From assembly GCA_951217055.1 (NCBI GenBank), contig OX578277.1, positions 71,775,455 to 71,839,454 of the forward strand: 64,000 nucleotides of DNA, written 5' to 3'. The number at the start of each line of letters is the position of its first letter. Position 1 is the first letter of the stretch. Position numbers and translations under genes: made by a program. The stretch is from Gerris lacustris. Lineage: Eukaryota; Arthropoda; Insecta; Hemiptera; Gerridae. The notes beneath the pieces are model-generated. The model had not been told where the DNA came from. It saw only the letters and a program-made list of their open reading frames with translations, and did not search any database. Positions 49,871 through 58,074 of this stretch are shown here, piece after piece.

Positions 49871-52800
49871 ACAACAATTATTATTAAGAAAGGATTCAAC
49901 TCTAAAAAAGAAAAGTTGAAAGTCGTTAGTGAGCTCCAATTTCCAGAGAGTGAGTATGAGGTTTAATTTAGTTCAACTGTAATTAGGTAGAAGTTGTGTT
50001 AAATAAGAGCGGATGGAATGTATGTAATTAATCTGTTACTGCTTTATACCATTTTATTTCAAATAGTATATAACATCCTGTTACAATATAATTAAATTAT
50101 AAATTATTATGTAATTTTGACAACGTGGAATTGTTAAACCTAAAGTAAACTTGAAGAAGATTAATTAAGTGTCAAACTGTAAAATACAGTTAGGTAGTTC
50201 AAATTATCGACGGGGTTGAATTTCAGTTATTAATGTAAATATTGTGGTTTCGTTTATGTCAGAACATAATACATTTTATTAACTAGAAGAAGAATGTATA
50301 CCATCTAATGTGTGAAAATGTTTAACCACAATGATTACAGGTAATAACTCATTTAAGACTATCACAAATAGGCAATTTAATCCTAATCTTGTTTCAATAT
50401 TGGGAAATCATTATTAGAAAAAATTATAAATTAAAACGCTGTATAAAGTACGAAACAGACAAGTGGTTTAATGAAGTCATATGACCTTATATTCAATATC
50501 TCTCTTAAATACTTGTAACATAATTCAAACTTAAGCTTGAATGTGAAGCCAGTTCACTTGAATAAAATAAAAAATCAGCTCGATCTCAAAGACACACATT
50601 GACATTTGAGAAATATTTATTTTTAGTGAGTCTATTAAGGCTCAGGCTGGGTACAGGCGCCATTTCAATACAACGATAAAACTCGTATTAAAATGGCGCC
50701 TGTACTATTTATCATAGGAAGTTGAAATAGAGCTCAAATTGTGCAGAATTAAAATTAGGAATGAAGCCTGTGATTAGATTTTTGATATCTTGCTTAGAAC
50801 CAGTATAATTTTAATTTTACTGTTTTTCCTAACCTCAAAGGGCGGTAGAGCCTGACTCTTTAAAAAAGAAAAACACTTTCTCAAATTTAAAGCTTAGTAT
50901 TTGTTCGAATTCATTGTCGCAGGGTTGAGTCCTGGTTGAGTCTACGACTACGAAAATGAATCTTGACTTGAATCTAGCTTGTCGCTGGGCTGTATTTTTC
51001 GAATTCATTGTCGCAGGGTTGAGTCTACGTCTTCGACAATGAATGTTCACTTGAATCTAGCTTGTCACTGGGCTGAATATTTTAATCCTCTTCGAAATGG
51101 GAACTAACTCAATGTTGCGCGACAAGAATCCGAATCTAGAATCCCAGTGTATACTATGCTTAGCAGTGTTCTTCCTTTCTTAGGTGTCACAGCAAAAAAC
51201 AACCATCATTTAATAGCTTTCTAATGTCAAAAGACAAAAGAAAAACTTATGGGTAATCATAGCCTTTCCTAATGCATTATCTTGCTTTCTACACTTTTTT
51301 TTTCATTTTTAATCAACACATGCAAAAGAACTGCGTTTGAAACCGACAAAAACTATAATTTTGCAAGGCTTAAAAGGTAAATATGTACCTGCAATGACAT
51401 AGTGTTATTTCTCAACGTATATTTATAATTTCCATGATCCATGACGAAGCCTGAAGTTGTAAATGAAAGGTTACACGATGCAACCTTTACACGCTATATT
51501 TTTTATCGGTGTAATTACATTTCATTTCGGAGTATTTGCAGTATTAATCGTTGTCAGAACGGCAAATTGTGTATAAATAACCCTCTTCCTTAATTAATCA
51601 TATACAATATTTTTTACTATATGTATATTTATATACTATTCTAAACGTATATATATAATACATTTTTATATTCACGATTTCCTTAAATATGCTTTAGAAT
51701 TAGCAAATAAATCCCATATATCAAAAAAAGTTTATTGTCAAAATTCACAAAGAAATTTCTACAAGAAAAAATTTAATTTTCTTATTTGAGTTTTATTTAC
51801 TATAAATAATTTATAGAAATTCTCAATGGAAAACACTAAATTAGGGTTTTTGGAAATGCTTATGGAACATATAGTGAGTCACGGGCGGACAGTTGCACTT
51901 GATAGAAGAAAATGGAGGCACGTTATTGGTCAGGTTTAAGCCCTACATGGGCTGTAGCGCAGAGCAGTAAATAAGTTATGGAATATTATTACCTACCCCT
52001 AAATTTTAAAACATTTAATACTTAAATTTTTTATAATGACAATGTTTAAACATTTTAAACGTCTCTGGTTTACGATTAAACTTCATTATTTTTTTTCTGA
52101 ATCTTAAATTCTCTGTCCTTTTTTTTTAGTTCACGTATAAACCATTGATTTGGAAAAAAATATTTATTTTATAATTGTTCACTGATCATGACCCCATTCC
52201 TCACCATCCCAACCCTTTAGTCCAAAACCTATCCTCACCATTCATTCCATAAAACCCTCCTCGACGCCTAAAGAGGCAATGACCGCTTGACTTATTGAAC
52301 AATTAACACGTAAATAAAAATGAATCGATAAAAGAAAAGAAGGCAAGTCTTTAAATATTATGAGTTCTGCCGAATTAAATAGTTTTCTCGTTTGTTTTTC
52401 TATGTTTAAATTTCTCATCTCATGTTATCACAAAAATAATAATAATAATTGTTCACAATCATGAAAAGATCAATGAAGATATTTTTAAAACTTTTGTTTA
52501 TTTTCAATTACTCGAAAATAAGTGTAGTTAAAATGTATCCAACTATTAAAAAAATCTGTTAACATTTCAAACAATTAATATTAAAAAATCGAATACAAAT
52601 AATTTTAACGTTTGATTAAACATTTCAGACATTAAATATTAAAATAAACATTACAACTTTAAAACTATATTCTAAACATTTATTTTCAACCTAATATAAT
52701 CTCCAGTATATTTTTGAAAATTCCACTAAACTAATCTCGTACCACTACTAAATCTCGTATTCTTCAAATAGTCCTATGTCTACGGCTTTGGTACTTGATT

Positions 52801-54252
52801 CGGAAATAGACTCTAATTAGTATCTTATTTTATCTGAGTGAACAGTTAAATTACTTTTCCCGACATCCTTGAACACAGACTTTGCCTCGTCAAGTAAAAT
52901 AACACTATTATGCTAGTTATTATCAAGCTGACATTGCTATATCTATATCACACTAATGAAAAAAAAAGGAGTTTAGTATTAAATATTTAAGTTACTTTAA
53001 ATAAAAATAAGCAAATAAGTAAAATCAGCAAATATTTGTGTGTCAGCAGCAAGCAATTTACTCACCATCCATAAGTAATCTGAACCAAAAACTTAAATAA
53101 TTATATTTGTGTAGAGGCGTTCGTTTTTTGTCTTACTAGGTACTACATTTTGCCGTATATTTATTTATTCCTATACAAAAGTCCCGGAGATAGCGTACAT
53201 AAACGTGATTGAGTACCCCCCCCCCCCCCCCCCCCCAATATGTAGGCGGCAAATTTCGTCCGCGGGACATGGCCCATAAGCAGCTAAATTTCTAGCCATA
53301 AGCTGTTTATCCCCCAACATGGGCGCTTTTCATCGGTCTGATTACAAATATGTATAATCATTTTTAAAAATTGAATTTTTTATTGCATTTATAAGTCAAA
53401 ATATACCCCAAAAAATGCGATTTTCGCTTCCAGATTTCCCTTCTCACAAGATTTTGGCGCGCTGGGATGTTCAGTCTCCCCATATGTAAATCAGGGCCTG
53501 GTGATGCTCCTTTGCCCAAAGTTGTTTTGGACTAAATATATACCTTCATCTTAATAGTTGTTATTTACACAAAGGAATTTCTTATAAATGGAATCCCTTA
53601 CAAATATAGGATTGGTACCCAATTAAATGTTTGCCACATAGCACCTAATTTACTTGAAGTAAGCAAGTAAATGAGTACCGAATTAAATTGTTTTTTTCGT
53701 TTGTTTCTCCATGTTTAAATTTGCTTTTGTTTATTTGCCTTCAATGCATAAAAATAGTATCATTTGGAAACGGCTTTGTTAATGTTCGTTTCATGTGTCA
53801 TGTGATCCAACCTAATCAAATACAGCTCGATAAACAACTACATTAACTATTATATTATATTATATTTATATATTTCGTGAGGTAGTAATTAATAATCTAA
53901 TATTTCATAGTATAGTAAAATGTACTAATTTTATAATATATTTGTTCATGTACAATTGTACATGACTAATTACTTCTATGAATGATAGGCCACGTTTGTT
54001 TTATCTAAAAATTATTTATATTAAACAATGCGATGTTATCGAATTACAATATCAAGGTAAACAGGCCAAGTTTGTTTTATGGCATCATCAGGGCTGGTTC
54101 TTGTAAATAACAATCAGAAAAATGTACTAATTGGTTTATGACATGCAGTTATAAATTAAACACAGGTGCAGAATAAAGAATATAGAAAAAAAGGATTTGC
54201 TTTGTATTCCTATAGTGGTCTGAATTATAACTTTTTTAAAAAATGTTTTACC

Positions 54253-54339
<87 letters not shown>

Positions 54340-56976
54340 GTAATTGTTATAAGGGATATTTAAGGCTAAAATTTGTTCAGTTGTATTAATAGTGCTGTTT
54401 TATCGTTACTGATTTAAAGTAAGTTCCTAATAATGTTTAATAAGTTAAATAACTTCATTAATAATAAATATTACAATACCAAATTTACTGAATTACTGAA
54501 TATAGGTTCTCCTAGATCATTTGTAGACCTGAAGAAGGCTAAAAATAAGAAGCCCTTGTATTTAACATAAAGAACTAATTTGACTTTGAATTAAGAGCTT
54601 ATTTATTTTCTAGATCGTCGCTTCACTTTGATGCAATAAGGGACTAATGCTTAGCTTTCGAATTTATAATAGGCTTTCATTGTTTTGTCATGTCCAGCAA
54701 ACTAATTTCAATGCTTGGACACTCCGCACCATCTATTAAAACTGTTTACGATACCGAATGAAAAAGTATAATGAGACCGTTAGCTTAGGAAAATGAAGTA
54801 ACGATGCAGACACGCGTTCAAGCTACTTCCTCCTCTTTCTTTAATACTAAATACTACATAATTAATGAAAAGAATTGTGACATCTTAATCACGTACAAAG
54901 GAAAATAGACTGCCAATTGGTGTGGCACCATAGCTTCCTCGCATCCTATCTCGAACTTTATTGATTTTGATTTTATGCTTTTACAAGCCATTTTGTCTAC
55001 TTTGTTTAATCTGTCAAAATTGTTTTGATTTTTACAAGAAAAATTAAAGTTTCAATTTAGCAAAAGTTAAAGAGCGCAGACGGTTCAAATAAATCTGGGG
55101 CTATCTGCGGATTACTTTCGATAAACTATAAAAGTTTTATACAAATCAGATAAGTACTTATGAAGCTATAGGTGTAAATAATGTATGTTTGTGTGCATGT
55201 GGAATGTGGAAGAGAAACAAATGAGCGCAGATGGTTGAAACTTATATGGGACCAACAATTAGTCCACAGGCCACCATAAGAAGTGAGTCGCTGATTGATA
55301 AAGTTTTCTTACCTTATGGAATCGCTTATTTATGCCTTGTCCACCGATAAATTGGGTATATGGCAACTGGACGCTGGGCCATTTCTTTTTTGTTGACACG
55401 CCAAACTTGCCCTTCTCCGCGGGAACATTGAAAAGAGATAGATAAAGTTTTGATTTTCACAGGATCGTTTAATTAAATTATTTCAAAAACAGTGGTAAAG
55501 GTGGCCACCGATAAGAGTGGGCCGTTTGGGGTGTCCACCGCCCCAAACATATCGCTCTGCGGGGACGTTGAAAAGAAAACGGCCCACTCGTATCGGTGGC
55601 CACCTTTACCACTGTTTTTGAAATAATTTAATTAAACGATCCTGTGAAAATCAAAACTTTATCTATCTCTTTTCAATGTTCCCGGAGAAGGGCAAGTTTG
55701 GCATGTCAACAAAAAAGAAATGGCCCAGCGCCCAGTTGCAATATACCCAATTCACCGGTGGACACGGCATAAATAAGCGATTCCATAAGGTAAGAAAACT
55801 TTATCAATCAGCGACTCACTTCTTATGGTGGCCTGGGGACTAAATGGGCTAATCATGATCTACCATCCAAATTTCATTAAAATCGGACGTGTAGTTTTTA
55901 AGACATGTTGGTTCGCAAAAATTGAGTGACAGACCGGCAGACAGACACGGAACCAAGAATGACCCCTAATGTCTGAAACAGATTTCTGTCTTGGAATTTT
56001 TGAAATCGGAGACAACATATTTTGGTTCTTTAGTACGATCACATAACTTCCGTTACCTTCGGTAAGCTCGGAAGCAAAAATGTTTAATCATAACAAACTT
56101 TTTTTCTTTTGAATTACAATTTTTCAGCTCAAGTATAAACGAAATTTCGAACTGGTACATCATCACTGAAAAACAAGGATTCATCTTTATGCCGTATAAA
56201 ACATTCAAACATTCGATAACATTTTATCATTATTAAGGTTTAAAACTACACTTCAATAAAATTTCATTCTTATCTACGTTTACATTAATATTACCAAACC
56301 TGAAACATGTATTAAAGAATAAAAAAAAATAAAGAAACCTAGTAAATTCTTACATTATTATTTAGTACTAATATTTATGTCTAATTGTCGTTCTTTGCCA
56401 CATTAACTGTATTTTCTCTTTGTTTATTTTAACATTTGTTTTATTTTAAATGGCACGTATAAATTTATACAATATGCTTAAATTTAAAAAATAAAGTTTT
56501 TCAGAAATAATTTTCTTCCAGTTGAACAAAGGTCGCATAAATATTTTTTTAAAGTTATTTTAACTTCTTACATTAGAACTCTCTCATTATAATATAAGAA
56601 TTATACATCATATTATAAGATGAAATATAAACAAAGTTAAACATTAGATATAGATTATATAATTTTGAAGGTACCTCTTATTTTTTTACGTTATTTAATA
56701 TAGAGTTAACATTTTTAAATACAACTAAAATTAAACATTAAATTTCAACATCATACCTCAAAAGAATAAAAATTTAAAATATATTGTAGTTAATTACCTA
56801 AAATTTCTTGTATTACAGGGGCGCCAAATAAAGACAGGTAAGCAAAAAATTGCAAGCAACGTTAAGAAAAACGACAAACTAACTAAACAAATACTGTGTC
56901 TATAAGGGGAGGTATTGGGTATGAACGCCGGTAACACGATGAAGAAAACGAACAGGACAAGAAGGGAGAACAACAT
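31231..56976 (-). CDS. Agpat: AGPAT-family acyltransferase (1-acyl-sn-glycerol-3-phosphate acyltransferase), five exons
   Basis: Complete gene model. Coding exons in transcript order are 56798-56976, 46487-46620, 40139-40326, 37019-37181 and 31231-31379. All introns are GT-AG with phases 2, 1, 0, 1, and the joined frame gives 270 residues, normal for AGPAT1/2-like enzymes. The family transfers an acyl chain from acyl-CoA to lysophosphatidate, making phosphatidate at the ER membrane. Two hydrophobic segments lie at about residues 3-19 and 29-50. Motif I is NHQSYFD (residues 96-102), with the catalytic His97 and Asp102 of NHX4D. Motif II lies around KYLGPMG (125-131) and GFIFVKR (138-144). Motif III begins FPEG (173-176), and motif IV is TPLLPMV (200-206). 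Oddity: the usual EGTR of motif III reads EGGI here. The introns (about 10.2, 6.2, 3.0 and 5.6 kb) are full of transposons. Family assignment is firm; AGPAT1 versus AGPAT2 cannot be told. Confidence 0.93.
32397..34026. mobile_element. TIR element inserted in R1
   Basis: CATGGGTGTATCCAGGAGGG at the left is mirrored by GAGCTGGATACACCCATG at the right, followed by C/G-rich tracts on both inner sides. The target duplication is unclear, at most AT. It carries a further nested element at 32642-33539. No coding sequence recognised. Confidence 0.55.
32642..33539. mobile_element. nested TIR element with 9-bp target duplication
   Basis: GAGTATTGA flanks both sides (32633-32641 and 33540-33548). Ends are AAGGACCGGATTCAGA and, reversed, AGGGACGGATTTAGAC. 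A 9-bp duplication fits Mutator-like elements; an 8-bp reading would fit hAT. 898 bp. A frame at 33004-33249 is unrecognised. Confidence 0.6.
34060..35050. other. AGPAT intron 4, no further element recognised
   Basis: AT-rich intronic DNA. Confidence 0.4.
35178..35470. mobile_element. small TIR element inserted in the mariner arm
   Basis: CAAGGATCTTATATAAAG at the left, CTTTATATAAGATCCTTG at the right. Flanking duplications are GGTGAAAG (35170-35177 and 35471-35478), extendable to 9 bp. The sequence continues as inverted TTGAGGCAAAAAAGTTACCC on both sides. Mutator- or hAT-like by duplication length. The uninterrupted target is seen in the other mariner arm at about 35985. Confidence 0.75.
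35640..35925 (+). pseudogene. mariner/Tc1-type transposase C-terminal remnant
   Basis: Broken plus-strand frames give [12 protein letters not shown], a frameshift, then [16 protein letters not shown], then stop, then [20 protein letters not shown]. QDGAPxH and LNPIDYxLWG hold the second and third acidic positions of the DD[D/E] transposase core. Only about the last third is present. At least two stops and one frameshift; non-functional. Confidence 0.7.
36134..36206. repeat. (TA)n microsatellite
   Basis: About 36 TA units adjoining the mariner end. It gives false YIYIYI frames on both strands. Confidence 0.9.
36207..36631. repeat. palindromic GC-rich unit capped by (TA)n
   Basis: The left arm 36207-36341 is mirrored at 36508-36631, sharing CACGCAAGTGTGACCCATAG, AAGATGTTGGCTCGGCATTA and CTCATCAGGGGCCCGACGA. 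The central 165 bp is single-copy. Outside both arms lies (TA)n. GC content is far above the surrounding intron. Confidence 0.75.
36632..36686. repeat. (TA)n microsatellite
   Basis: About 27 TA units at the outer side of the right palindrome arm. Confidence 0.9.
37019..37181 (-). CDS. Agpat: AGPAT exon 4 (motifs III and IV)
   Basis: Acceptor TTTGTTGCAG at 37182, donor GAG|GTAAAA at 37018, 163 nt, phase 0 in and phase 1 out. It encodes [18 protein letters not shown] followed by [10 protein letters not shown] and [12 protein letters not shown]. The FPEG and xPxxPV blocks are typical of the PlsC fold. The two residues after FPEG are Gly-Ile instead of the usual Thr-Arg. Confidence 0.93.
37632..38352 (-). 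mobile_element. R2 (Helitron-like) copy, minus orientation
   Basis: Near-complete mirror of the copy at 48627-49389. On minus it runs from CATTCAACGAAATATGCATC, through TAACTTGAGTAAAAGTTGAC and ACCACCCGTCGTAGC (plus sense), to GCGATGCCTAG at 37632, followed by T. In AGPAT intron 3. Confidence 0.75.
38885..39086 (-). CDS. unidentified exon-like open frame
   Basis: On minus, 65-69 residues with balanced, charged composition: [35 protein letters not shown] and [20 protein letters not shown]. It ends at a possible donor CGAG|GTATGG. A TTTTAG acceptor-like site lies upstream of its Met. It is not needed in AGPAT, whose exons 3 and 4 join in frame without it. It could be an exon of a nested gene, an alternative exon or a decayed insertion. 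I do not recognise the family. Confidence 0.25.
40139..40326 (-). CDS. Agpat: AGPAT exon 3 (motif II region)
   Basis: Acceptor TTTTTTTCAG at 40327, donor TCG|GTAAGT at 40138, 188 nt. It keeps the frame from exon 2 (phase 1 in, phase 0 out). It contains [20 protein letters not shown], which aligns with the AGPAT block that ends in the conserved Arg of motif II. It is followed by a helix-like segment ending SSEES, which joins directly to the FPEG exon, so no exon is missing between them. Confidence 0.92.
40471..40489 (+). repeat. poly(A) tract
   Basis: About 19 A. Nearby minus-strand frames (40418-40800) look protein-like in places but are not identified. Confidence 0.5.
41143..41442 (+). repeat. 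R1 copy, 5'-truncated
   Basis: GGTGTAAATAAATGAATGTT through ATATGAGACCAACAACGGGC, CGGGCAAGCAGTTTTTAATA and the terminal hairpin at about 41414-41442. In AGPAT intron 2. Confidence 0.7.
41940..42600. repeat. diverged dispersed repeat, copy 1
   Basis: Shares with 44600-45240, in the same order, GATCGTTAACACA/GGTCGTTAACACA, GGAAGCCT, and ATTCAATATTTTGCTGAGCT against ATACAATATCTTATTGAGCT. No ends defined. Contains the palindrome at 42137-42286. Confidence 0.4.
42137..42286. repeat. perfect palindrome, 71-bp arms
   Basis: Arms 42137-42207 and 42216-42286 are exact complements around an 8-nt loop. They begin GGGGTTGACATTTTTTTAAC. This could extrude as a cruciform or, if transcribed within AGPAT intron 2, form a long RNA hairpin. 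Confidence 0.92.
42720..42835 (-). repeat. retroelement tail with TGATGA...GGTCGAAACC motif
   Basis: On minus, AATGATGATCAATGCAAGTGGTCGAAACCGATC (given here as AATGATGATCAATGC followed by AAGTGGTCGAAACCGATC). It has the same layout as the motif in the fold-back at 6889-7443. Probably a related element end. Confidence 0.4.
43003..43473 (+). mobile_element. non-autonomous Helitron
   Basis: Begins TCTATATATATAAAACTAAG after an A and ends GAGCACGGATCCGGCTAG before a T. TC...CTAG between A and T with no target duplication is the Helitron signature, and TCTATATATATAAA is a common animal Helitron 5' end. 471 bp, non-coding. CCTACTTCCCATTGACATA is repeated inside. Confidence 0.8.
43850..43925 (-). 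repeat. element tail with CTGATGA motif
   Basis: On minus, TTGCTGATGACGATGACACA followed by ACCAAAATGC and an A-rich tail. Resembles other CTGATGA-containing tails at 42.8, 54.1 and 63.5 kb. Weak. Confidence 0.25.
44004..44580 (-). mobile_element. chimeric repeat: R1 ends around an R2 core
   Basis: Starts with the R1 terminal hairpin (44004-44033) and R1 3' sequence up to the (CTGT)n at about 44140. It then continues as R2 core: GACGATAACTTGAGTAAA, GTTGGACAACGTTATCCGTC, CTCGCGTAAACGTGAACTTC. It ends as the R1 5' end (GGATGCGAGGAAGCTATGTG, CCACACTAATTGGCAGTCT). Located in AGPAT intron 2. Confidence 0.65.
44600..45240. repeat. diverged dispersed repeat, copy 2
   Basis: Partner of 41940-42600. 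Lacks the palindrome, but at the matching place has TTTTTTTAACACGGGAGTTA. Boundaries uncertain. Confidence 0.35.
45535..45925. mobile_element. imperfect fold-back element
   Basis: CTGGAAGGGATCTATCTCAG at the left is mirrored by CTGGTAAGGGTCTTTTTAGG. The inner arms share AAGCAAAGTTA and AAGTGATCATAATC in opposite orientation around AATTGGAAGATTGG. About 390 bp, no coding sequence. Confidence 0.6.
46487..46620 (-). CDS. Agpat: AGPAT exon 2 (motif I, NHX4D)
   Basis: Acceptor is a pyrimidine-rich tract ending TTGCAG at 46621. The exon restores the codon split by exon 1 (AG|G, Arg60) and runs 134 nt to the donor G|GTTAGT. It encodes the linker and the catalytic block [13 protein letters not shown]. 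This is the single most diagnostic exon of the gene. Confidence 0.93.
46699..46733. repeat. short hairpin in AGPAT intron 1
   Basis: ACTTGTCTTCTGTGGTA pairs with TACCACAGACAAGT around a short loop, with one bulge. It lies about 80 bp upstream of exon 2 in transcript order. Confidence 0.6.
47287..47430 (+). repeat. dispersed direct repeat, copy 1
   Basis: TTTTTCCTGAAGTAAGACTA, TTTTGCGAGCCCTTTCAACC, GGAATAGGTTGAC and GGTAATAAAAT recur in the same order at 49513-49655. Family unknown. Confidence 0.55.
48358..48446. mobile_element. short TIR hairpin (MITE)
   Basis: AAACTGTCTCTCCAGGTA at the left is mirrored by CCTGGAGAGACAGTTT at the right, with inner TGACTTTAATTTGAAAG against CTTTGAAATTGAAGTCA. 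89 bp. Confidence 0.65.
48627..49389 (+). mobile_element. R2 (Helitron-like) copy, most complete
   Basis: Starts around GAAGCGAGCGTAAGCGAGG, then CATTCAACGAAATATGCATC, (CTGT)n, the conserved body and a 3' end GAGCCACGCGATGCCTAG before T. The CTAG/T end shared by three copies (15861, 37632, 49389) suggests Helitron ancestry. No inverted repeats or target duplications are seen. In AGPAT intron 1. Confidence 0.7.
49513..49655 (+). repeat. dispersed direct repeat, copy 2
   Basis: Partner of 47287-47430, about 2.2 kb away in the same orientation and intron. Confidence 0.55.
49815..49869 (+). repeat. A-rich tract
   Basis: About 55 bp almost only A with AAT interruptions. It sits 70-90 bp after CTGAAGAAGCCGATACGTCA, so it may be the tail of a decayed retroelement. 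Confidence 0.55.
50651..50705. repeat. GC-rich hairpin
   Basis: GTACAGGCGCCATTT pairs with AAATGGCGCCTGTAC, extended by AATAC/GTATT around a loop of about 13 nt. In AGPAT intron 1. Confidence 0.8.
50904..51085 (+). repeat. tandem duplication, unit about 95 bp
   Basis: Two copies of TCGAATTCATTGTCGCAGGG...GAATCTAGCTTGTCNCTGGG, with small changes and a 9-bp extra segment in the first copy. Confidence 0.75.
51090..54250. other. AGPAT intron 1, no gene seen; poly(C) tract
   Basis: AT-rich intronic DNA. A run of 21 C lies at 53216-53236. 54045-54110 has a CTGATGATGCC motif on minus within a repeated GGCCANGTTTGTTTTAT context (also at about 53990). Confidence 0.4.
54257..54337. repeat. (TA)n microsatellite
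   Basis: About 40 TA units in AGPAT intron 1. Confidence 0.9.
54905..56075 (+). repeat. R1 copy interrupted by a palindrome element
   Basis: The R1 5' end TAGACTGCCAATTGGTGTGG starts the copy and the terminal hairpin at 56046-56075 ends it. The body is continuous once 55260-55842 and one AAT are removed. About 585 bp of R1 sequence, the best full-length copy here. Confidence 0.75.
55260..55842. mobile_element. near-perfect 583-bp palindromic transposon
   Basis: Starts TAGTCCACAGGCCACC and ends GGTGGCCTGGGGACTA. The two halves are almost exact complements around a centre near 55550 (CCGCCCCAAAC region). AAT flanks both ends (55257-55259 and 55843-55845). Comparison with other R1 copies shows AAT is single in the empty site. 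High arm identity implies recent origin or gene conversion between arms. Confidence 0.85.
56080..56790. other. AGPAT intron 1, donor-proximal, no feature seen
   Basis: Very AT-rich, no element recognised. Confidence 0.4.
56798..56976 (-). CDS. Agpat: AGPAT exon 1 (N-terminus, membrane segments)
   Basis: Start ATG at 56976, the first in-frame Met after a GC-rich leader. It encodes 59 residues plus two bases, mostly hydrophobic (begins [15 protein letters not shown]), then the charged RPCNTRNF segment that matches the stretch after the second membrane helix in AGPATs. The donor reads AG|GTAATT. The frame closes with TAA right inside the intron, so splicing is required. Confidence 0.88.
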
Positions 56977-57019
56977 AACTGGTAAACACCGCGGCGCGGG
57001 CCTCGAGCTTGCAGTTCGA

Positions 57020-57120
57020 AAAGAGACTGAAAGTGTGGAGTGGAGTGTGGAGATAGTTATGCTGCAAGGTGAAGTGAACAGAGCGGTATGATTGGTTCCA
57101 GCAGAGTGACGTTACTTCTT
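57020..57120 (-). promoter_or_regulatory. candidate AGPAT core promoter
   Basis: Read on minus, TCAGTC at 57030-57025 is an exact arthropod initiator with predicted +1 at 57028, giving a 52-nt leader before the ATG. A CCAAT box lies at 57095-57091, about 65 bp upstream. A CRE-like ACGTCA lies in 57107-57116. The leader is GC-rich compared with its surroundings. No TATA box is seen. The transcription start itself is inferred. Confidence 0.5.
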
Positions 57121-58070
57121 TCTCAGTGGTCGGATTGTTTTCTCCTTTAACTCTCTCAGCCTAAACATAAGACTAACCCAGTCCTAAGGCCTAGGGCACC
57201 TGGTTTCAATCACCCGTTCATACCGTACCATTATAAACTAATCATTCCTCTTTATTCCTACCCATAACCTCTTAGGTCTACGATCTATGAAGACATAGCA
57301 TTGATATTTTTTGTCAAATTACTATTAATTTATTTTGTTTTCGAAAGCACATACCAACATATATATTAATTTTATACAAATTTTGTTTCTTCTAATTTTG
57401 GCAGCCAAGCCGTCTACAGGATGCTGCGCCACGAGTTTTACTTTTTAATATTTTTCTTTTCTCATTTATAGTCTGTCTTCGGGTTTCTTACGAATCCCGG
57501 GATTATATAACATATTATAGAGGAAGGAGGGTATTATAAATAGATAGCATGAGGGGTTGAAAGTAAAACAACTTTTTTTTCTTTCTTCCTGAAGATATGC
57601 TTAAAGAGTAAGAGAAATATAATAAAAACGCATTCGAAACTTCAAATAATAAAATCATAAACGTACTACGATTTCCATTCGTTATATATATATTTTATTT
57701 TTTTATATTTTTTATTATAAACTAGTTTTAAAACTCAGAAATGGATAATGGAGGAGCTAATAAATAAAAACATATGACAATGACAATTATATTATATCGT
57801 CATTATATACAGGTTTCATTATAACTAGTGGTTTTAAATGCAAAACGAGTGGCCAAGTCTATTCCCGGGAACTTAATTTTTAACGATATTATATCTACTA
57901 TTATACGATACGGTGAGAGCTATTGTACAGTAATAAAGCGCCCTGCACACATGGGAACTTCGCCGAACTTGGTTCGCAAGAACTAAGTTCCCCTGCGTGC
58001 TGCGTGTAGAGGTTAACGAACCAAGTTCGTGACGAACTTGGTCTTCCATCGGGTTGGAAAACATTTGTTC
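57121..58070. other. AGPAT upstream region, no gene; repeat fragment at 57940-58090
   Basis: 57940-58090 holds CGCCCTGCACACATGGGAAC and palindromic CGAACTTGGTTCG-type motifs, like the end of a hAT-type MITE. Related GCCTATACACAAGGAAACC sequence occurs near 18490. Confidence 0.4.
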
Positions 58071-58074
58071 GGTT

